DNA of 64,000 bases from Erythrocercus mccallii (Eukaryota; Chordata; Aves; Passeriformes; Dicruridae), in contig VZRG01000864.1 in the NCBI GenBank assembly GCA_013397435.1, positions 173,960 to 237,959 on the forward strand, in the 5' to 3' direction. The translations under genes were made by a program, and so were the position numbers. The number at the start of each line of letters is the position of its first letter. Within the stretch, counting starts at the first letter, position 1. Positions 47,071-62,000 of the stretch are shown in pieces. Under the pieces are notes generated by a model. That model was not told where the DNA came from and did not search any database. It saw only the letters and a list, made by a program, of their open reading frames with translations.

Positions 47071-50000
47071 CTACCTGTCCTTGAGCTCTCTTGTCACCCG
47101 CTTGGTGATGCGTCCACACATCAGGCCGATGAGGAACAGTACACAGATGCCAACTGTGATCACAGACAGGATGTAATTCTTGGAAGGAGAGGTCATAACT
47201 TGCATGGCAAGGTCAGAAAATCCTTCTGCTGGGGCAACCTGGAGGTGAAAAGGGAATAAATCAGCCAAGCTGTGCCTTCCATGCAACCCTCAGCTGTGAC
47301 ATTTACCAGCTTTAGTGTCAGGTGCTGCTATTCCCTCCTATCATTGTCAGACTTGGCCTGAAGCAGAAAAAAGCAGGCCTGCAATGATTCACCTGAAGGA
47401 ACTGCTGTTCAGGAGGCTCCTTTATAACAGGAAATGCCCCTATTTTGTTGCCCCACACCTTCTCTGCAGGAGACTAAGCCCTGTGTACACAAAATATAGT
47501 TTAATTCTGCATTGTTAGGGATGCATCCGAGACAGAGATAATAAGATTTAAGTTCCAAGAAGACAACCTGATTTCCATTTTTCTGGACCAAACTCAAAAT
47601 ACTAAGCTTCATTTGGAAACAAGAATTTCATTACAGTTGAAGTTCTTCATAAATACGTTGCAAGAGAGAGATCTAAGGCATTAAAAAATGGAAATTATTT
47701 ACATATTCACCTTTGCAGCATAGCTCCACATTTCAATACGATCATTAAGGCGTTTCTTGCATTCAGGCTGCAACCTCACACGCTTATCTTCCAGAGCTTC
47801 CATTAAGCATGACATTTCTGTAATGTGCAGAAGATGGTATTACAAAATAGAAACAGTGGCTTCGATAACATGGTGCAGAGAGGGGCTCTTCCATTCTCAT
47901 GAAGGCTGATGGTTACAAGGCTTTCTAAACAGACCTGACAGACTATGCCTGAGGCTAGCAATTTCACCAAGATTCATTATCAGTATCGCATTTGGAGATG
48001 CAAGGAATTTTGACTTCCAAAAAGAAACTACAGTACGTATCCAATATATAATTCATGTGGTTTACATGAGATTTTATGAAGTCTTATAAATCTGCACCTT
48101 CAATGAGTTGTACACTCTGAACTCCACATCACCAGCCTTTAGAGATGGCTAAGATCAAATTCAGTTCAGAAAAAACACAGTCTTATCTCCTTAGGCTTGT
48201 TAGGAGTTTCTTTCAAACAATAATAAATTTTGAAAGGTTTAACTTCCTGACTTTTCACACAGTCCTGTGAAAAGGAAATGGGATCACAGTGTTCTGGTGC
48301 CTACAGAGGGGCTTGGCCAACTAACTCATAAGCTCATTTAAATGCTCATGTAAGACACAGATATAAAATTTTGTATTATTTATTACTTGACTAATCCCTG
48401 ACTAGATGTATTCTGCTTTGAAGTGAAGAGTTATTTAGCTCATAGCAAACAGGCCACAGACTTAGTTAAACTGACTCCAGACTTCTAAAGCACAACTGTC
48501 AATTCAAGTACTTGCAGGCAGAGCCCTCTCTAAGTTACAGACTCGGACACAAAGAAAGACTTCTTGACACCCATTCATCTACTGCTTCTGCTGCTGTTCC
48601 ATCCTGTTGCCTGCAAATGACTGGTGGAAATATCTTGTATGTGAGATTACGCTGGTAAGAAATGCAGGTTAAGTATCTCAAGACTGAGAGGTTGCACAAG
48701 TACAGCACGAGTACTTACGGCGTCCTCTCCCTGGCGGAATGGCAGCACAGTGGTGTTTGATGTCTAGGGCACAGGCTGTGTGCAGCACTGGGTCAACAAA
48801 TATATCTGCTTTGCTTTCCTTCAGCATGTTCAGCACTTCCTGCAGAGGAGGAAATTACAAGTACATCTCAGAAAAAGGAGACAGAACAAAACTCATGCTG
48901 ATCAATGTCTTTGAAAGGTGTATCATCTTTTCCAATTCAGGATCGTGAGAAAATACACCACTGTCCTTGGATAAGGACATAATATGAATGCTGATTTAGG
49001 CTTAAGTGTCCTGGTTTGTAACGTTCCTTAAAATGCTAATATTAATCTAAAAGACAAAGTCTGGACTAAAGTCCAGTAAGCCAGGACTACTTCAGTTAGA
49101 ACTGAAATCAGACGCCACAGCTAGAGCACAATTCATACAGCCCTCAAGCACACAGCCTGGGCCTAGGAAAGCCTGCAATGGAGACAGCATCCAGAAACAG
49201 GTTAGTAACAAGAACCTCTGGCAAGCATAATCAAGAAAGGATTCAAGTCTGGAATTGCAAAGGAGGAACCTTCAACGCAATTTTCATTGGCGAATTGAAA
49301 TTGAATTTAACCACTGCAGGCCAGAACTGAGATGTATAGGGAGATTTCAGTGCTGAGTCCTCATAGTAGCTAGAACATGACCTAGGCTACAATCTGGGAA
49401 AATCAGACATCTGCAGGGATGGGAGCTTTTCAGAGCATATCCAATTTATTTTCTTTACCTTCTTACACATCTCAGTTTTTATTTTCAGAAGATTCACTTT
49501 CAGACATTCTTCCACCTGTCCAGTCTGCTCCTGAGCTGCTGCTTCTTCTGCACACAAGCTGGAAATCTATTTTGAAAGAGGTGTTTTAATGTAAATAGTT
49601 CACAACAATCATTCTGCCTTTCAGCACATTTATATCTCAATATGTTAGCTCATCACAGGGTGCAGGTAAAGAATACACAAAGAGATTTCTTCCCCTCAAA
49701 AATCCCCAAAGCCAAATGCAGCCTGGCTCATGCAATATGCATAACCCTTTGAAACCCAGCAGCAAGAAGTCAATATCGCCGTACTGAGGAGGAGGGCAGG
49801 GAAGAAAACAGCACAGAAAGAATGTGGAAGTATGAAATAAGTAACACTTGAAGCATGACCAACTCTGTTACCAAAAGTGAAAACTCAAAAAGTCTGACTG
49901 TATTCCAGTTAAGGCTGACAAGACCAGAGAACTGACTTTTTTTTTTTTGACAACAGGAAAGAAGTATTTTTCCATAGTCACAAGTACTGATGAGATCCCA

Positions 50001-53000
50001 GATGAAAAAATTAACTTCATATTAGCACTGCACAGGAAACTGCAATTCTTGTACACTGGACAAAAGTCACAAGCATGGCATCTGACTAGCTAGAAAGAGC
50101 TCAAAGGGATTTTTCTGTTTTACTTATTAGGAAAGCATGTTTTGAGAAACAAAACTCTTTTACACAAAGGGAGCTTTCATCCTGGAAAAGTAGCTATGGA
50201 GTTACTTTCCTACCTCATCAGAGCAGTGCATCTGAAGCTGGGGGTCCAGCCGATAATCAAGGGCTGATTCCTGGATTATCACTCGAATTTGGTCCTCGCA
50301 GTCTGGAGAGAGACGCTATTTGGAGGAGAAAGTCATTAACTTACTCAATGACCTTTTTGAAATCAACCACCCTGTACATTAACCTGTATTCTAAAATATT
50401 TCTGTAGAAACATAAAAACCTCCTTTTTGTATAACCTGTTACATATTTTTAACACACTACAAGCCCAAGTTTGATTTGTTATTCAGTGACTGTTGAGCAG
50501 CAAGATCTGCACATTTTTCTCATTTGCAAGCACCATTTCTACTCACCTGGTCTGCATATTTCAACTTCAGGCATGAGATGACTTGTCCTTCCAACTCTGT
50601 ATCATCCTTGGCCCTATTCAGGATATTTTGGCAGAATTTTGGTATGTCTGCTTTGCATGCCTTCCTGAGCACAGGATTTAAGCGGTAATCTAACCAGGAG
50701 AGATGACAGAACTTCATTAGAACACATCTCTTCAGATTACAGAGCATAACACTCCGAAAGAGATGGGATAGGAATTTCCTGCGTGACATTATACCATCAA
50801 GGAACATAATTTTGGGGGGAAAACAGTATTTTTTCACAATAGAATTTCAAATTGTGAGGTAAGAGCTTCAGGAATAAGGAGGATTCAACAACACATGCTG
50901 ATCCTGAAGAACTTAACTAAGGTCAGTGTGTACACAGAAAATGACAAAGGAGAATAAAACAAAACTGATACTCTTCTAGCCATACTGAACATGTCAGGCA
51001 AGCAAGTTCTGTTTTTATTTCAGAAGAAGATACCTGTGTTCTGTGTAATCTGGCGCTTGGTTATCATCTGCTTGCATTTAGGATCCATCACTTCACTGTT
51101 CTTGTTTTGTTTCAAACACTGCAACATGTTTTTTGAATCCGCCTCTGGACAAAACCGCTAAAAAAATCCCCAAAACCCAACAAGTTGCATCACTAAAAGC
51201 ACTTGAAAAAGCAAAACCCAAACCAAACAAGCAGCTTCCAATTAACGGAAGGGAATAATCACTTGCCCAACAGAGAGGTATACAGCCACACTGCCTAGCC
51301 CCAACATCTCAGTGCTACTCTCTGAATTGACTATGGGCAGTAATGTCTCTCCTTATGCACTGAGCTGTACAGTCCTGACTGACCTTATCAAAAGCAAATT
51401 GCCTTTATTTTCTATTCTTAAGAAACAGCACGTTTGGAAAGAAATACCCACCAAATTAGGTCTCATACTCAACTACTTCTGTTCCCATTTATTTTAGAAA
51501 CTAAAAAACCCATCTTTTAAGTCTATACACATACTGCTGTTCTGTGTAAATGCTGCTTGGACAAAGCAATAGTAAAGACTTCATTAGTACCACTCAGGGC
51601 AAACTAAGACCACATACAAGGAGAAAGCAGAGAGGAGCTCATTGACAGTAATTTGTCCATTCCCACCTTGAACCAGATAGTCAAAAGTGAACGAGCTTGC
51701 TCAAACTTCAGACCAAGGTACTAATTTCTTCTGTTAGAAACTAGTTCTGTGGGTGTAAGATAAGGCTTCTGCATCTTCAAATCCTCACTATTTTGATGAG
51801 ATGACCAGTCTCATTTTAAAAGCATGTGTCTGAATTAGAGAGCAAATAACTCTCAGGATGTTCTTCATCAGCCAAAATATGGAGTCAGGGCACTGCATAC
51901 ACACACATACTAGTGTTTCAGGCCTTGGAGTTCTGGCTACTGTGAAAGAGCATCTCATATGAACATTCACTACTGCTTTCTACATGGTACCACTTCCAGT
52001 TTTCATTTCTAGTCTTAAGTTATGCGTGATTTTGCCAGCTTTATCAGTTTGATAAAAGTCTGTGTGCACCTGGTCAGCAGTGAACTAAAGATTTTACTCT
52101 TCTCTGTAATCGTAACTTTTTCACCCTTGCTAAAAGCCAATCCAAATCCAAACTGACTAGAAGAGAACAGTATTAGGAGCCTCAGCACAGATTCCCTCTT
52201 CAATTCTGCTGGCAGTGGGAAGACAAATTTATTAGTGCACAGGCTTTAATCAGGAAGTTGAAAGACAAGAGCCCTGAAGAAACCTCAGCCTGATTCAGAG
52301 TTAAGAAACAGATAACTTTGCAAAAAAGCAATCATACATCTGAAAAAGCACAGCAATGTGGTAACAAGCCTCTATGGGAAGCTCAAAGCTGATTGAGCTC
52401 TCATATCCCAACCTCACCCTCTTAAATGAGCACACCACCATTACCTTGATCATCTGCTTGCAGACTCTCATGAGAGTGTAGTCCAGTTCTGGGTCCATCA
52501 TCTCTGTCTCCTGCAGTTTAAACACCTTCTGGTGGCACCGTGTACTCAATTGCTTCTTGATTTCTTTCAGGCATTCAATAATCTACAACGTAATATTGCA
52601 GGCATAATGGACATACTGTTGATATGATTCTGTCATACACAGCCAGGTGTTCCCCTAATAACCACTTTCATCTCATTTGGGCAGTTAAGTTCCCAGTGCC
52701 TAGATTTTATCAAAGTCATTACCAATGCTTATTTCCAGGGCTTGCTTTAAGCTCCTCTTTTCTCATAAAGATTTAACAAGATGAAGAGGGTCTCCTGGAT
52801 TTATTCCAGAACTACAAATCTCATCCTGCAGACATTATGCCTAAGAAATCTTTAGCAACATTTGCAGTAACCAGCTGCTAATAGCTTAAAACCAGCATAA
52901 ACTGAAGAATGAAGGGCTCACAGCATTGCACTCACTCAGTATTAATGCTTGTGTGCCAGTGGAAAAGAAAGAAATTAACATTCCGAAGTACTACCAAAAT

Positions 53001-56000
53001 ATTTGAGTGATATCAAAATGAAAATCTCAAGCTGCACTTACGTAGGCAAAAGTGTTCTTCAAAAGTTTTCTGAAATGAAAGTACAAATTAAATTGTAAAT
53101 TATTAATAAATTCCATTACCTGAGCATTGCCATAGGGCACGTTCTGGCAGTAATTTTTGATGTCACTTTTACATGCCTCATACAGTTCTGGTTCAAGTCT
53201 GATATCCTCAGTCTGCAGGAAAAATTACAATATGAGCCTTAAAGTAGGACTCGAGACTATTTTACTTTTTTAATCTCTTAACTGAAGACCTCTACTCACA
53301 AAAAGTAAGCAACCTTCACAACAGGCATTCAGTTTCTTTGAATATAAGGGTCTTGGGTGTGAGAAGTGGTGTTAGTAGGAAATCAACAACTCCCTGCTGC
53401 AATCTGTCAGCTTTTTAGACTGAAGAAAGAGTTTAAATCAAATTATACAGCCAGCAAGTTGTTTCCACCGCTTCTCCTAAAAGGGCATCATCACAACTTG
53501 TCCAAGACAACTAAAATTTTTCCACATGAAAGCTAAAAGACATATTAACAGTCACCCATCTAGTAGGTGATTTGGAGGATGTGAATGAAGTTTCCTGGTA
53601 TTGGTGATGCCCAGCATCTGAATTCTTCCATACAAAGGCAAGAGTGCTGCCTCTTCTGATATGGACCTACTTAAGACACTTAAACAGTATCTACAGGACA
53701 AAGACCTTAAGAGTTTATTACTGCAAGCACTGCAGCAGGAAGTTGAGAGGCAGTTTTGCCTCCCAGAACAAACACTACTCCTATTTATCCATTGAGCAAC
53801 TTGGAGCAGCTGGAATCGAGTTGCTTCAACTGTGCTTGTTTCCCCAGTCTGTAAAATGAAGCTTTTGTTCTCTCCTAGAGGATGTTAAGGACATCAGGAT
53901 GTGTACCACGCTGCTGTCTAACACTAAACATAATCACTTCTAGCTGAAATTCCAATGACCATTTAGCTTGCCTTAGCCTTCATGAGACTATATTTAAGGC
54001 ATTAAAGCAGACAATCAGTGCTTTCACCGAGAAGGGCAATTGAGCCTTGTGTTGTAAGAAAAATGGAAACAATAAGTAAGATACATCTTACAAACAAGCT
54101 TCCTTTTTTTCCACAAAGGTGGTCAAACCAGGAAGCTTTAATTGGAGGACCTCACTAAAAGAGTGGGGAGGACAAGAGTTTCAGGCATGTTTACCATCTC
54201 TAGCTCCTCAACACGCAGCTGTTTGCGGCACTTCAGAGAGACCCTGTGCTCCTTGGCATCCTGCAAAGTATCATTGCGCACAGTTGTGCTCAGACAGATC
54301 ACTACATCCACCCTGCAGAAAAGAACACAGCTTTTTATTCATACACCCTTCACTAAGATCAGCCAAGGTTGATATTGGATAACCACACCAGAGAAACTGA
54401 TTCAAATAATCCAAATACAGCACAAAGTTCTTGTGCATCTGTGCTTACTTCTGGGTACAGTTCTATGTAGAGTAACTGGATCAGAATTGAAACCTAAATT
54501 GGAGTCTAGATCAGCACACAAGAAGACATTCAAAATCCCACCAACCCCTCTGCCCAGCAAGACTTCTGCTCTTAAGTCGTGTCAGCACTTAAGAAAAGCT
54601 TTGCTTCATATCTCAGAAATAGATGAAGGTGAATACCTACATAGCATTGCAAGCAGTCCTTTTACACTATGGGAAGGGCATTTACCTCATAAAATGCAAA
54701 TAGTCTTCCTATCCATAAACAGGACTGACCTTGTGTGTAATTTAGCCTTACACTATTGCAGTAGGACATTAAAAAAAATCCCTTTCACTGCAGTGAATAA
54801 ACCAGATAAAACAAGAGGGATATTTTCCCTTTCCAGATCAGCAACTATAACAACAATAGTCTGCCTCTTAGAAGACAATGAATCTAGCAAGGATATAAGA
54901 CATCCTGGGACATGCAATCTACTAATTGTAATAACTAGCTAATTTCACAGCAAGTAAAATAAAGAGGGCAGGCTTCTATTCAGGAGTAAAAGCAGAAGTA
55001 ATTTTAAGAGGCAAGCCTCTACCTTAAGCATCTGCAGAACACAGTCACTAAAGGAACACATACAAACCAATCAGCCTTTAAAGGAAGTCCAGTGTTTTCT
55101 GTCCTATCATGAAATACCCTGTCACTTAATTACATATTTATACAATCAGATTGCTGTTTGGTCAGGCACTACATACTTTTTTTTGATGTTGGGGCACAGT
55201 TTCAGCACATCCTCCTTGCAAGCCATTTTAAACTTGTACGAGAATCTAAAATCTTTCATTTGAACCTGCAAGAGAGAAATGGGGAGAAAAACAACTTTGG
55301 TCATCTGTAATTTTAAAAATAAAGCAAAGTGCTGGTCAAAAGAACACTTGTTGAATCACACAATTAGCATGTACTTTTGTTCAAACTTATAAATGTGGAA
55401 GCAAGGGGAATGTTGCACTGCTGAAGAAGTTGGGACCCTGTCTACCAAATGCCAGGGAGGAAGGAAGGGCTGAAAAGAAATCTCTCCAGAAGTGACCATT
55501 TATGATCACGCATGCAAATATAACTGTCCGAATTCACAAGAGTTCTTTAAATACAGTGGAAAATCAAAGAAGGAACATTTTCATAATTAGCTAATTCCCA
55601 GCAATACCCTTAAAGAACAGAACAGGCTTCCAGTGATAGAAAGAAAAGCGTTGCTCACCAGCTGGAAATGAGTAACACCAATTGCACATTTTTCATTCAT
55701 TTCCTTCTGGTGTTTGTTCTGTATTAGACACTCCATCAGGTCCCCAGAATCAATCTGGTTATCTGCAACCTCCTGAAGAAGAGATGAAAGGCATAAAAAT
55801 AAACTACTTTTACAAATCATGGGTTTTATGCTCTTTTGGCCCACTGTGACCAGGAAACATGGAACTTACAGCCCCATTCTCCATGGTGAGCTCTCTATTA
55901 ACTGACCACCCTCGAGTTCCACCACACAACTCCAGTACACAACTATGTTTATATAGTTCAGAAAAGAACCATCTCAGAAACACACACGCTTCAGACTCAG

Positions 56001-59000
56001 GAGAACACACTGCAAAGACTCAGTGCTTACATGACATTGTAATTGCACAGAGTGGTTAGACACATTGCTTGAATGTAAAAGGAGAAGGAAAAAAGTCTAG
56101 TATTTAACTCACTGTAAAGAGTGATTTTTGCCAATTACAGAGCAATTTTCATCTTCAAACTAGTTTTTATGCTAGGGCTCTGACAACAGCAGAAACACTA
56201 GATGGAACTAAGAATTTTTATTTCAGGGTGATTTTTTAATTAAATACTTTTGGAAATGATTACCTTTGATTTTACTTTTGAAGTGTACCAAGAACTAATA
56301 ATAAAACTCTCTAACCTTTCCCACTGAGTCTTTCCTCAAAGATATTCATACTATTACAGAGTACTCACATGACAGAATGTCTGGATAATGGGCTCACATG
56401 CTCTCATCAGCAAGGCTTCAATTTGAATGTCCTGCAGAAAATACAGTTTTTCATTTTCACAGTGAATGCACAAGAGAAAAAGATTCTGGAAAAAAATCTG
56501 TGATAACAACTCACACTCAACCCAGTTTACAGGATTTTGAGAAATGCAATCCAGAAAGTTTTACCCTTGAGCTCTGGAAATCCTAGGGTTCACTCTTGCC
56601 AACATGGCAAATGCAAGACAAACCTTCCAGCTTAAGGGAAAATTCTAGTGTCCACAAAAACTCCTGGCTTGGATAATTCAGTCATTCTCCTCCAAACTGG
56701 GTGCTAGAGCATTAGAAATCACCTTATACCTAGGCAGGAGTTGAAGATTTGGCAAAGTTCTAAGAAAACCAAAGTTTCTAACCATTGGAAGGAAACTTTC
56801 CCTAGGGCACAGTGTAAATTTTAAGAGATATGGGGAACAGTCTGGGTCTCAACAGTTAAATATACAGCTTCATAAAAGAAGTAAAGCTGCCAAAATCACT
56901 GGAAAACTGGTGTACCTGGTGGCTATTACTTGCAAAATTTTTGTGACTAGGAGGGAAGCTGCAATACAGTACTGAAAACTACTTGCAAGCAAGACCAAAA
57001 TCTCAAGTCCCATTACGTATCTAGACTTGTGTTAAAGTTAACTGAGTTCCTGTGCAAATCTTAGTTTTAGTACTGTAAGTGATCTTTAAAGAAGGAGAAA
57101 TGCCATCAACAGCCTAAAATCCTGAACTGTTGTTAATTTCTGTTCCTCAAGAACCTCCACGAAAACTTCCATTGTATGGGGTAAAAAGGATGTATTTTGA
57201 TCCTAGATCCTAGCTGCATTTCTACTGCTCCTCTAACCTCAGGTTTTTTCATCATTATTAAAATGGCATGCTCAACCAGTCATGCTCATCTACTCCCTTC
57301 ACCCCAGGCTGAAAACCACTCACCTCAGACTCCAGCTCAGTGAGGTTTCCCACTATGTCTCTGCAATCAGACACCAAGTCATCAAGATGGTCCTGAAGGC
57401 ATTCCAGCTCCTACAGAAACAGACATTTTAGTGTGTGATCCAAGAACCCAAGTTGAAAATTTGGGTTTAAAACATTGTTACACATGTGAAACTGCCCTTC
57501 TTTTTGTAAAGTCCTAAATCTCATTTAATACCACTCTGCTACTAGCATTCCCAGAACACATATACAGTAATGATTGAAAATGCTGGTATAGGATGTTACC
57601 ATTTGTTCTCAAGAGCTGCATTATGTGCTTTCACTTCAGGAATATCCCAGTTAATGTGCCCTCATCATAACCTTAAAGAGAGGTTAGTTACCCAGCCTAT
57701 GATGGGCACTCCAAAAAGACAAGTGGTGTCTACAACATCTACTGCAGAATAGTCCCTTCACTACAGCCCTCATAATCCACAGCAATTTAACATGAAAGTA
57801 TTTGTTGAAACTTGGTTAAGTAGCTGCAGATGTTCAGTTCTGTATAAACATAGGAAGCATGTCAGTATTTGCCAAATGGAAACTGGATAAAGTTTATGTA
57901 GGAAATATCAAGCTTGTAATAGAATATTACAAATAAGAGGTTGAGCTTCTTTAAAGCCCTTTTTGCAAACTATCTCTTTCTCCCTTCTCATTCCACTAAC
58001 ATTTGAACATGCAAAGCTTCTTTGCATCACCTGTCTGAGTCTGGTGCAGATTGTGTTTCAAACTGCACTAATTTGTAACATGTTCTCCACAATTAAGAAG
58101 CAGCAAGACATCCCTTAATCCCCTTTTTGTCCTTCCCACCCGTCCAGCTTGGCAAACAAAGTAGCAGTGATATTTGTGTACAGTACCTGCCCTGTCTCTG
58201 TTTTTTCACTGCACCACTTCCCCAAGTCAATCATGCACTTGTCCTGGAGGGTTGGGTCCAGTTTCACATCCATGGCTCGCTGATGGAGGATTCTCTGGAC
58301 CTCTGCTCTACACTCTCGTGATAGCTGCAAAGAGAACACGGAGTATTTGGCATACGGGGTCCTTAAATCCACACAGGGCAAACAGGACGTGTCAGGTAAG
58401 GTTCTGAGAGTGACCACAAATGCCATCACCAATCCCAGAAGACACAGAAGTCCTGCACTGCTCAGCAGAGGCCTGCCAGGGCCCCCACAAGAAACGTGAG
58501 TTTCAAAAGAGCTTGAAGCTCTGTCATTTAGTTTACATAGAGGCTCCTCTCATTCCACTAAGTTTAATTTTTTATTCTTGTAACTCTACTTCACTTTATG
58601 AAAGACATGTCAGGTCAGGTCCCCAGGTTATCTGCTATACCTTCACTCAAGACTACAGACCAGTTCTGGAGAAGAAAGTCAAAGTAGCTCATGCCCTTAA
58701 TACCAAAAGAGAAGTCCAGAATGAAGCAACATAGTCCAGCTGTAATTTTCTCAGCAATCCCCACTGCAGCTACATCAGAGTCAGCACTTGCAAAACAGGA
58801 AGAAAGAAACTGTAGGAAACCAAAGGATACTGGTGTGGTGCTTATCAGAGCTAAAATGCACCAGTTGAAGCTTAAAGCTTCATACATTTAAAAATCCAAG
58901 CCACTGGAAGTTACCTAGCATACTGGAAACAAATACAGGTCTAATCTCCCATGAGTTTGCTTCCGAGACTAAATTTCAAAATGACAGCTGCTCCCTTAGT

Positions 59001-62000
59001 CTACTTTCCAAAAGAAAAACACATTTAAAAACCTTTTCTCTCTCTGATAGATTATTTGCAGGGTGGCTATTGATTTCTTTGGTCAGCACTAATATAAAAT
59101 GGAATGAAAAATCTCAACTCAGCAGACTAAGAAACTGCATTAAAAAAATTATTCCTAAAAGATTTGCTTTCAATCAATACTTGACCTCTGCCACAAAAGA
59201 CCTTTTAAATCAAGCTGTGGAAATTAATTTTTAAACTGGGCCATTGTGTAAACCCATCAACTCCTAGGGCCTGTGTACACTACAGTGCCAAAAGAAAAGG
59301 AACTGAGTACCCAGGTGCTTTCATCTGAATGCCCTGCTAAAGGCACGAGAGGGCAGCAAACTTGAAAAGAGCAGCTCTCAACTACAAATGTGATTATGGT
59401 GGATCTCCAGACTGCAGGGCAACAAGTCACATCCCCACTGTCTTCTTTAAAGACAGCATAAGCACATTTATCAGTACAGCATGCTCCAAAGAACTGGAAA
59501 GATGCATTCTATCAATAGGAAGAATTAAATGGAATATAATATGAAGCTGGGCACAAATCAAAACTTCATTAGAAACAGCCGAGGAAAACCGCTCTCGAAA
59601 CTCCTTTTTGCATAAAACTAATTTTGCATCTATGCTGGCTATTTGCAAGGAATCACATTTCTCTTTGGAAAGACATGAGGCAGGACTTGTACTGGGTTTG
59701 AGCAGAAATGTAAGGTGTCAGCACATAGTTCTCTCCACGGGCCTGTGACATGAGTCAATCATCCTGCTGGGCCTGCTGTGCCTTACCAGCACAACCACCT
59801 AGACCTTCAGGGCAGCCTTGAGGAGCTGGGCACCCAAAGCAATGCAACTACCACTTACAGTAAATGATTTAAAGTAGCTTTTCTGAGTTCTGACAGTTTT
59901 AGCATTGTGTGTCAAACTTCCAAACGTGCACAACCCTTCTACCACAAATCAACAAGCAGCAAGTTGCCCATTAGCACTTACTCTCCTTCCTTGCTCCTCT
60001 GTACGATACGCATGCCTGTACAAGCAGGAGAAAACAGCTCCTGGAGGCATCAGCTCGCTGGTCTCATTCCAGCCATGGGTATGGCAGAGGCGGGAGGCAT
60101 CTCCCTGACACTTGCGGTAAAGGACCGTGTCCAATCTGCGAACAGAAGAGTTATCACTGGCACTTCATTCAAACATGGAATGCTTCTCGTATCCCAAAAT
60201 GTTTTGGAGGCAGAAAATCCACTTCAAGTTTCAGGCACCACCAGGACACCACTCAGTAGCAGTGTCCGACCAACTGAAGCAACAGGTGGCCTTAATTCAA
60301 TTTAGAATCAACTCCCTAAATAACACCAAAATCTTTAATTACAGATCAAACTTTCAGTGCTTCTTGAAGCACCTCCCATTTCCTTCTGCAGCATGCCACC
60401 CAAATGCTGACACATTAGAAGAGAAATCATGTTTTTCATGTACTGAAGGGGCAGAAAGGAAGGTACATACCACATTTTGCTTGTGTAATATCTTACACAT
60501 ACTTGGTACTGCTGCTATTCTGAAACATCAATTCCATAAAAATCTGAGTTGGATTGATTCTGTCTGCCCTGGATTTGAGCCAACTGCAAACTCAGTGCCC
60601 TCTGCTTTGCATGTAAGTGCAGATCTCTTAAGATGATGTCTAATTACATGAAAGCTAAGTGAGATATTGCTAACACTCCAAAATTGAAACTTCATATTTA
60701 TAAAACACTCTAGGAAAAAAAATCAAATTATTTCAGTGGACACAATTATATAGATAATGATAAAGGTATCAACAAAACCCATTCTACTCGAAGCATCTGT
60801 CTGAGGCACAGAGTCAGTGCAACAGATTTATATGCCAGTTCTGGGGAACAGTGGTTAAACAAAGATAAGCTAATGCTGCCCAGCCTGCATTATGAATTAG
60901 AATTATTCTTACTCCCAGGAAAATGCAAATCATCAGTCTTCCTTCTTCCAATCACTCAAGTTTGACTCAAACAATGAATTACCTGCTGGAAACAGTACAG
61001 GCAGGAGACCCAGCAATGAAGACAAACAGGAAGATGGGGGGGAAATTAAGTATTCTTGTCTACCTATAGAGATAATTACTGACATGACTAAATGAACAGC
61101 CAAAAAGCCTTAAACTCCCTGCTCCATGAAGCCCCATTTTTAAAAGCAGAAGGTTCACAGAGCACATCAGCTCTCAGCTACTGACAATGCTGTCCATAAA
61201 TACATGACTTGCTGTGAGTCAAGATTTTCTTAATGTTTGATTTGAACACTCCTTGCAGTAATTGAAGCCCAGGACTTCTTGCCTTACACTCTTTGTGGCC
61301 ACTGAGAACAATTATTCAATTTCTTGCAGTAACCCCATTTAATGTACTCTATTTCATCACCTCTCAATTTTCTGCCAAACACTTATTCTTTCCTCACTGG
61401 TCATGTTTATCAAATTTATTCTCTCTTCATCCTAACCAACACTGACACAAGGGGCTTCGTATATATTTAAAACAAAGCACTGCCATCTCTGGATGAGAAA
61501 GATGGAAAAGTAGTGCTCTGAATAGTATTACATGTGCTCTACAGGCTATAATCACACTGATAGAATTTGGAAAAAGGCAGAAATGGAGGCAGGAAACTTC
61601 TCACACAGTGAGTCTTTGTTTTACTTTAAAACTTGGGTTTCCTTCAGTTCCGTACTGTAGCATTTAGAGCAGATATAACTGGCAGAGAAAGTGCAGAGAA
61701 AGTGACCTTTGACTTCAATATGGCCTGACAATTCTTTAATTAAAAGATGCAACGAATTTTAGAGCTCAAACTTGAGCACTTTTTAAGGCTGCATCACTTC
61801 TAAAAGAGTACCAGATTTAAGTGGCATCACACCTTTTGTAAGCAGCTTTTGCTTTTAGTGTTCTACACAAGCATTAACACCCTACTGACCTGACATATTT
61901 GAAACAACTTCTGAACTTCTGAACAACCGCAAGCTATACTGTTTTACAAGGAACTACTAATGCATACAAACACTTAATACAAACATCAAGTGATGAACAT

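Noticed and set aside
49580..49655. Possible C/D-box snoRNA in a GLG1 intron (GTGATGA on the minus strand)
   Set aside because: No D box at a suitable distance and no terminal stem found.
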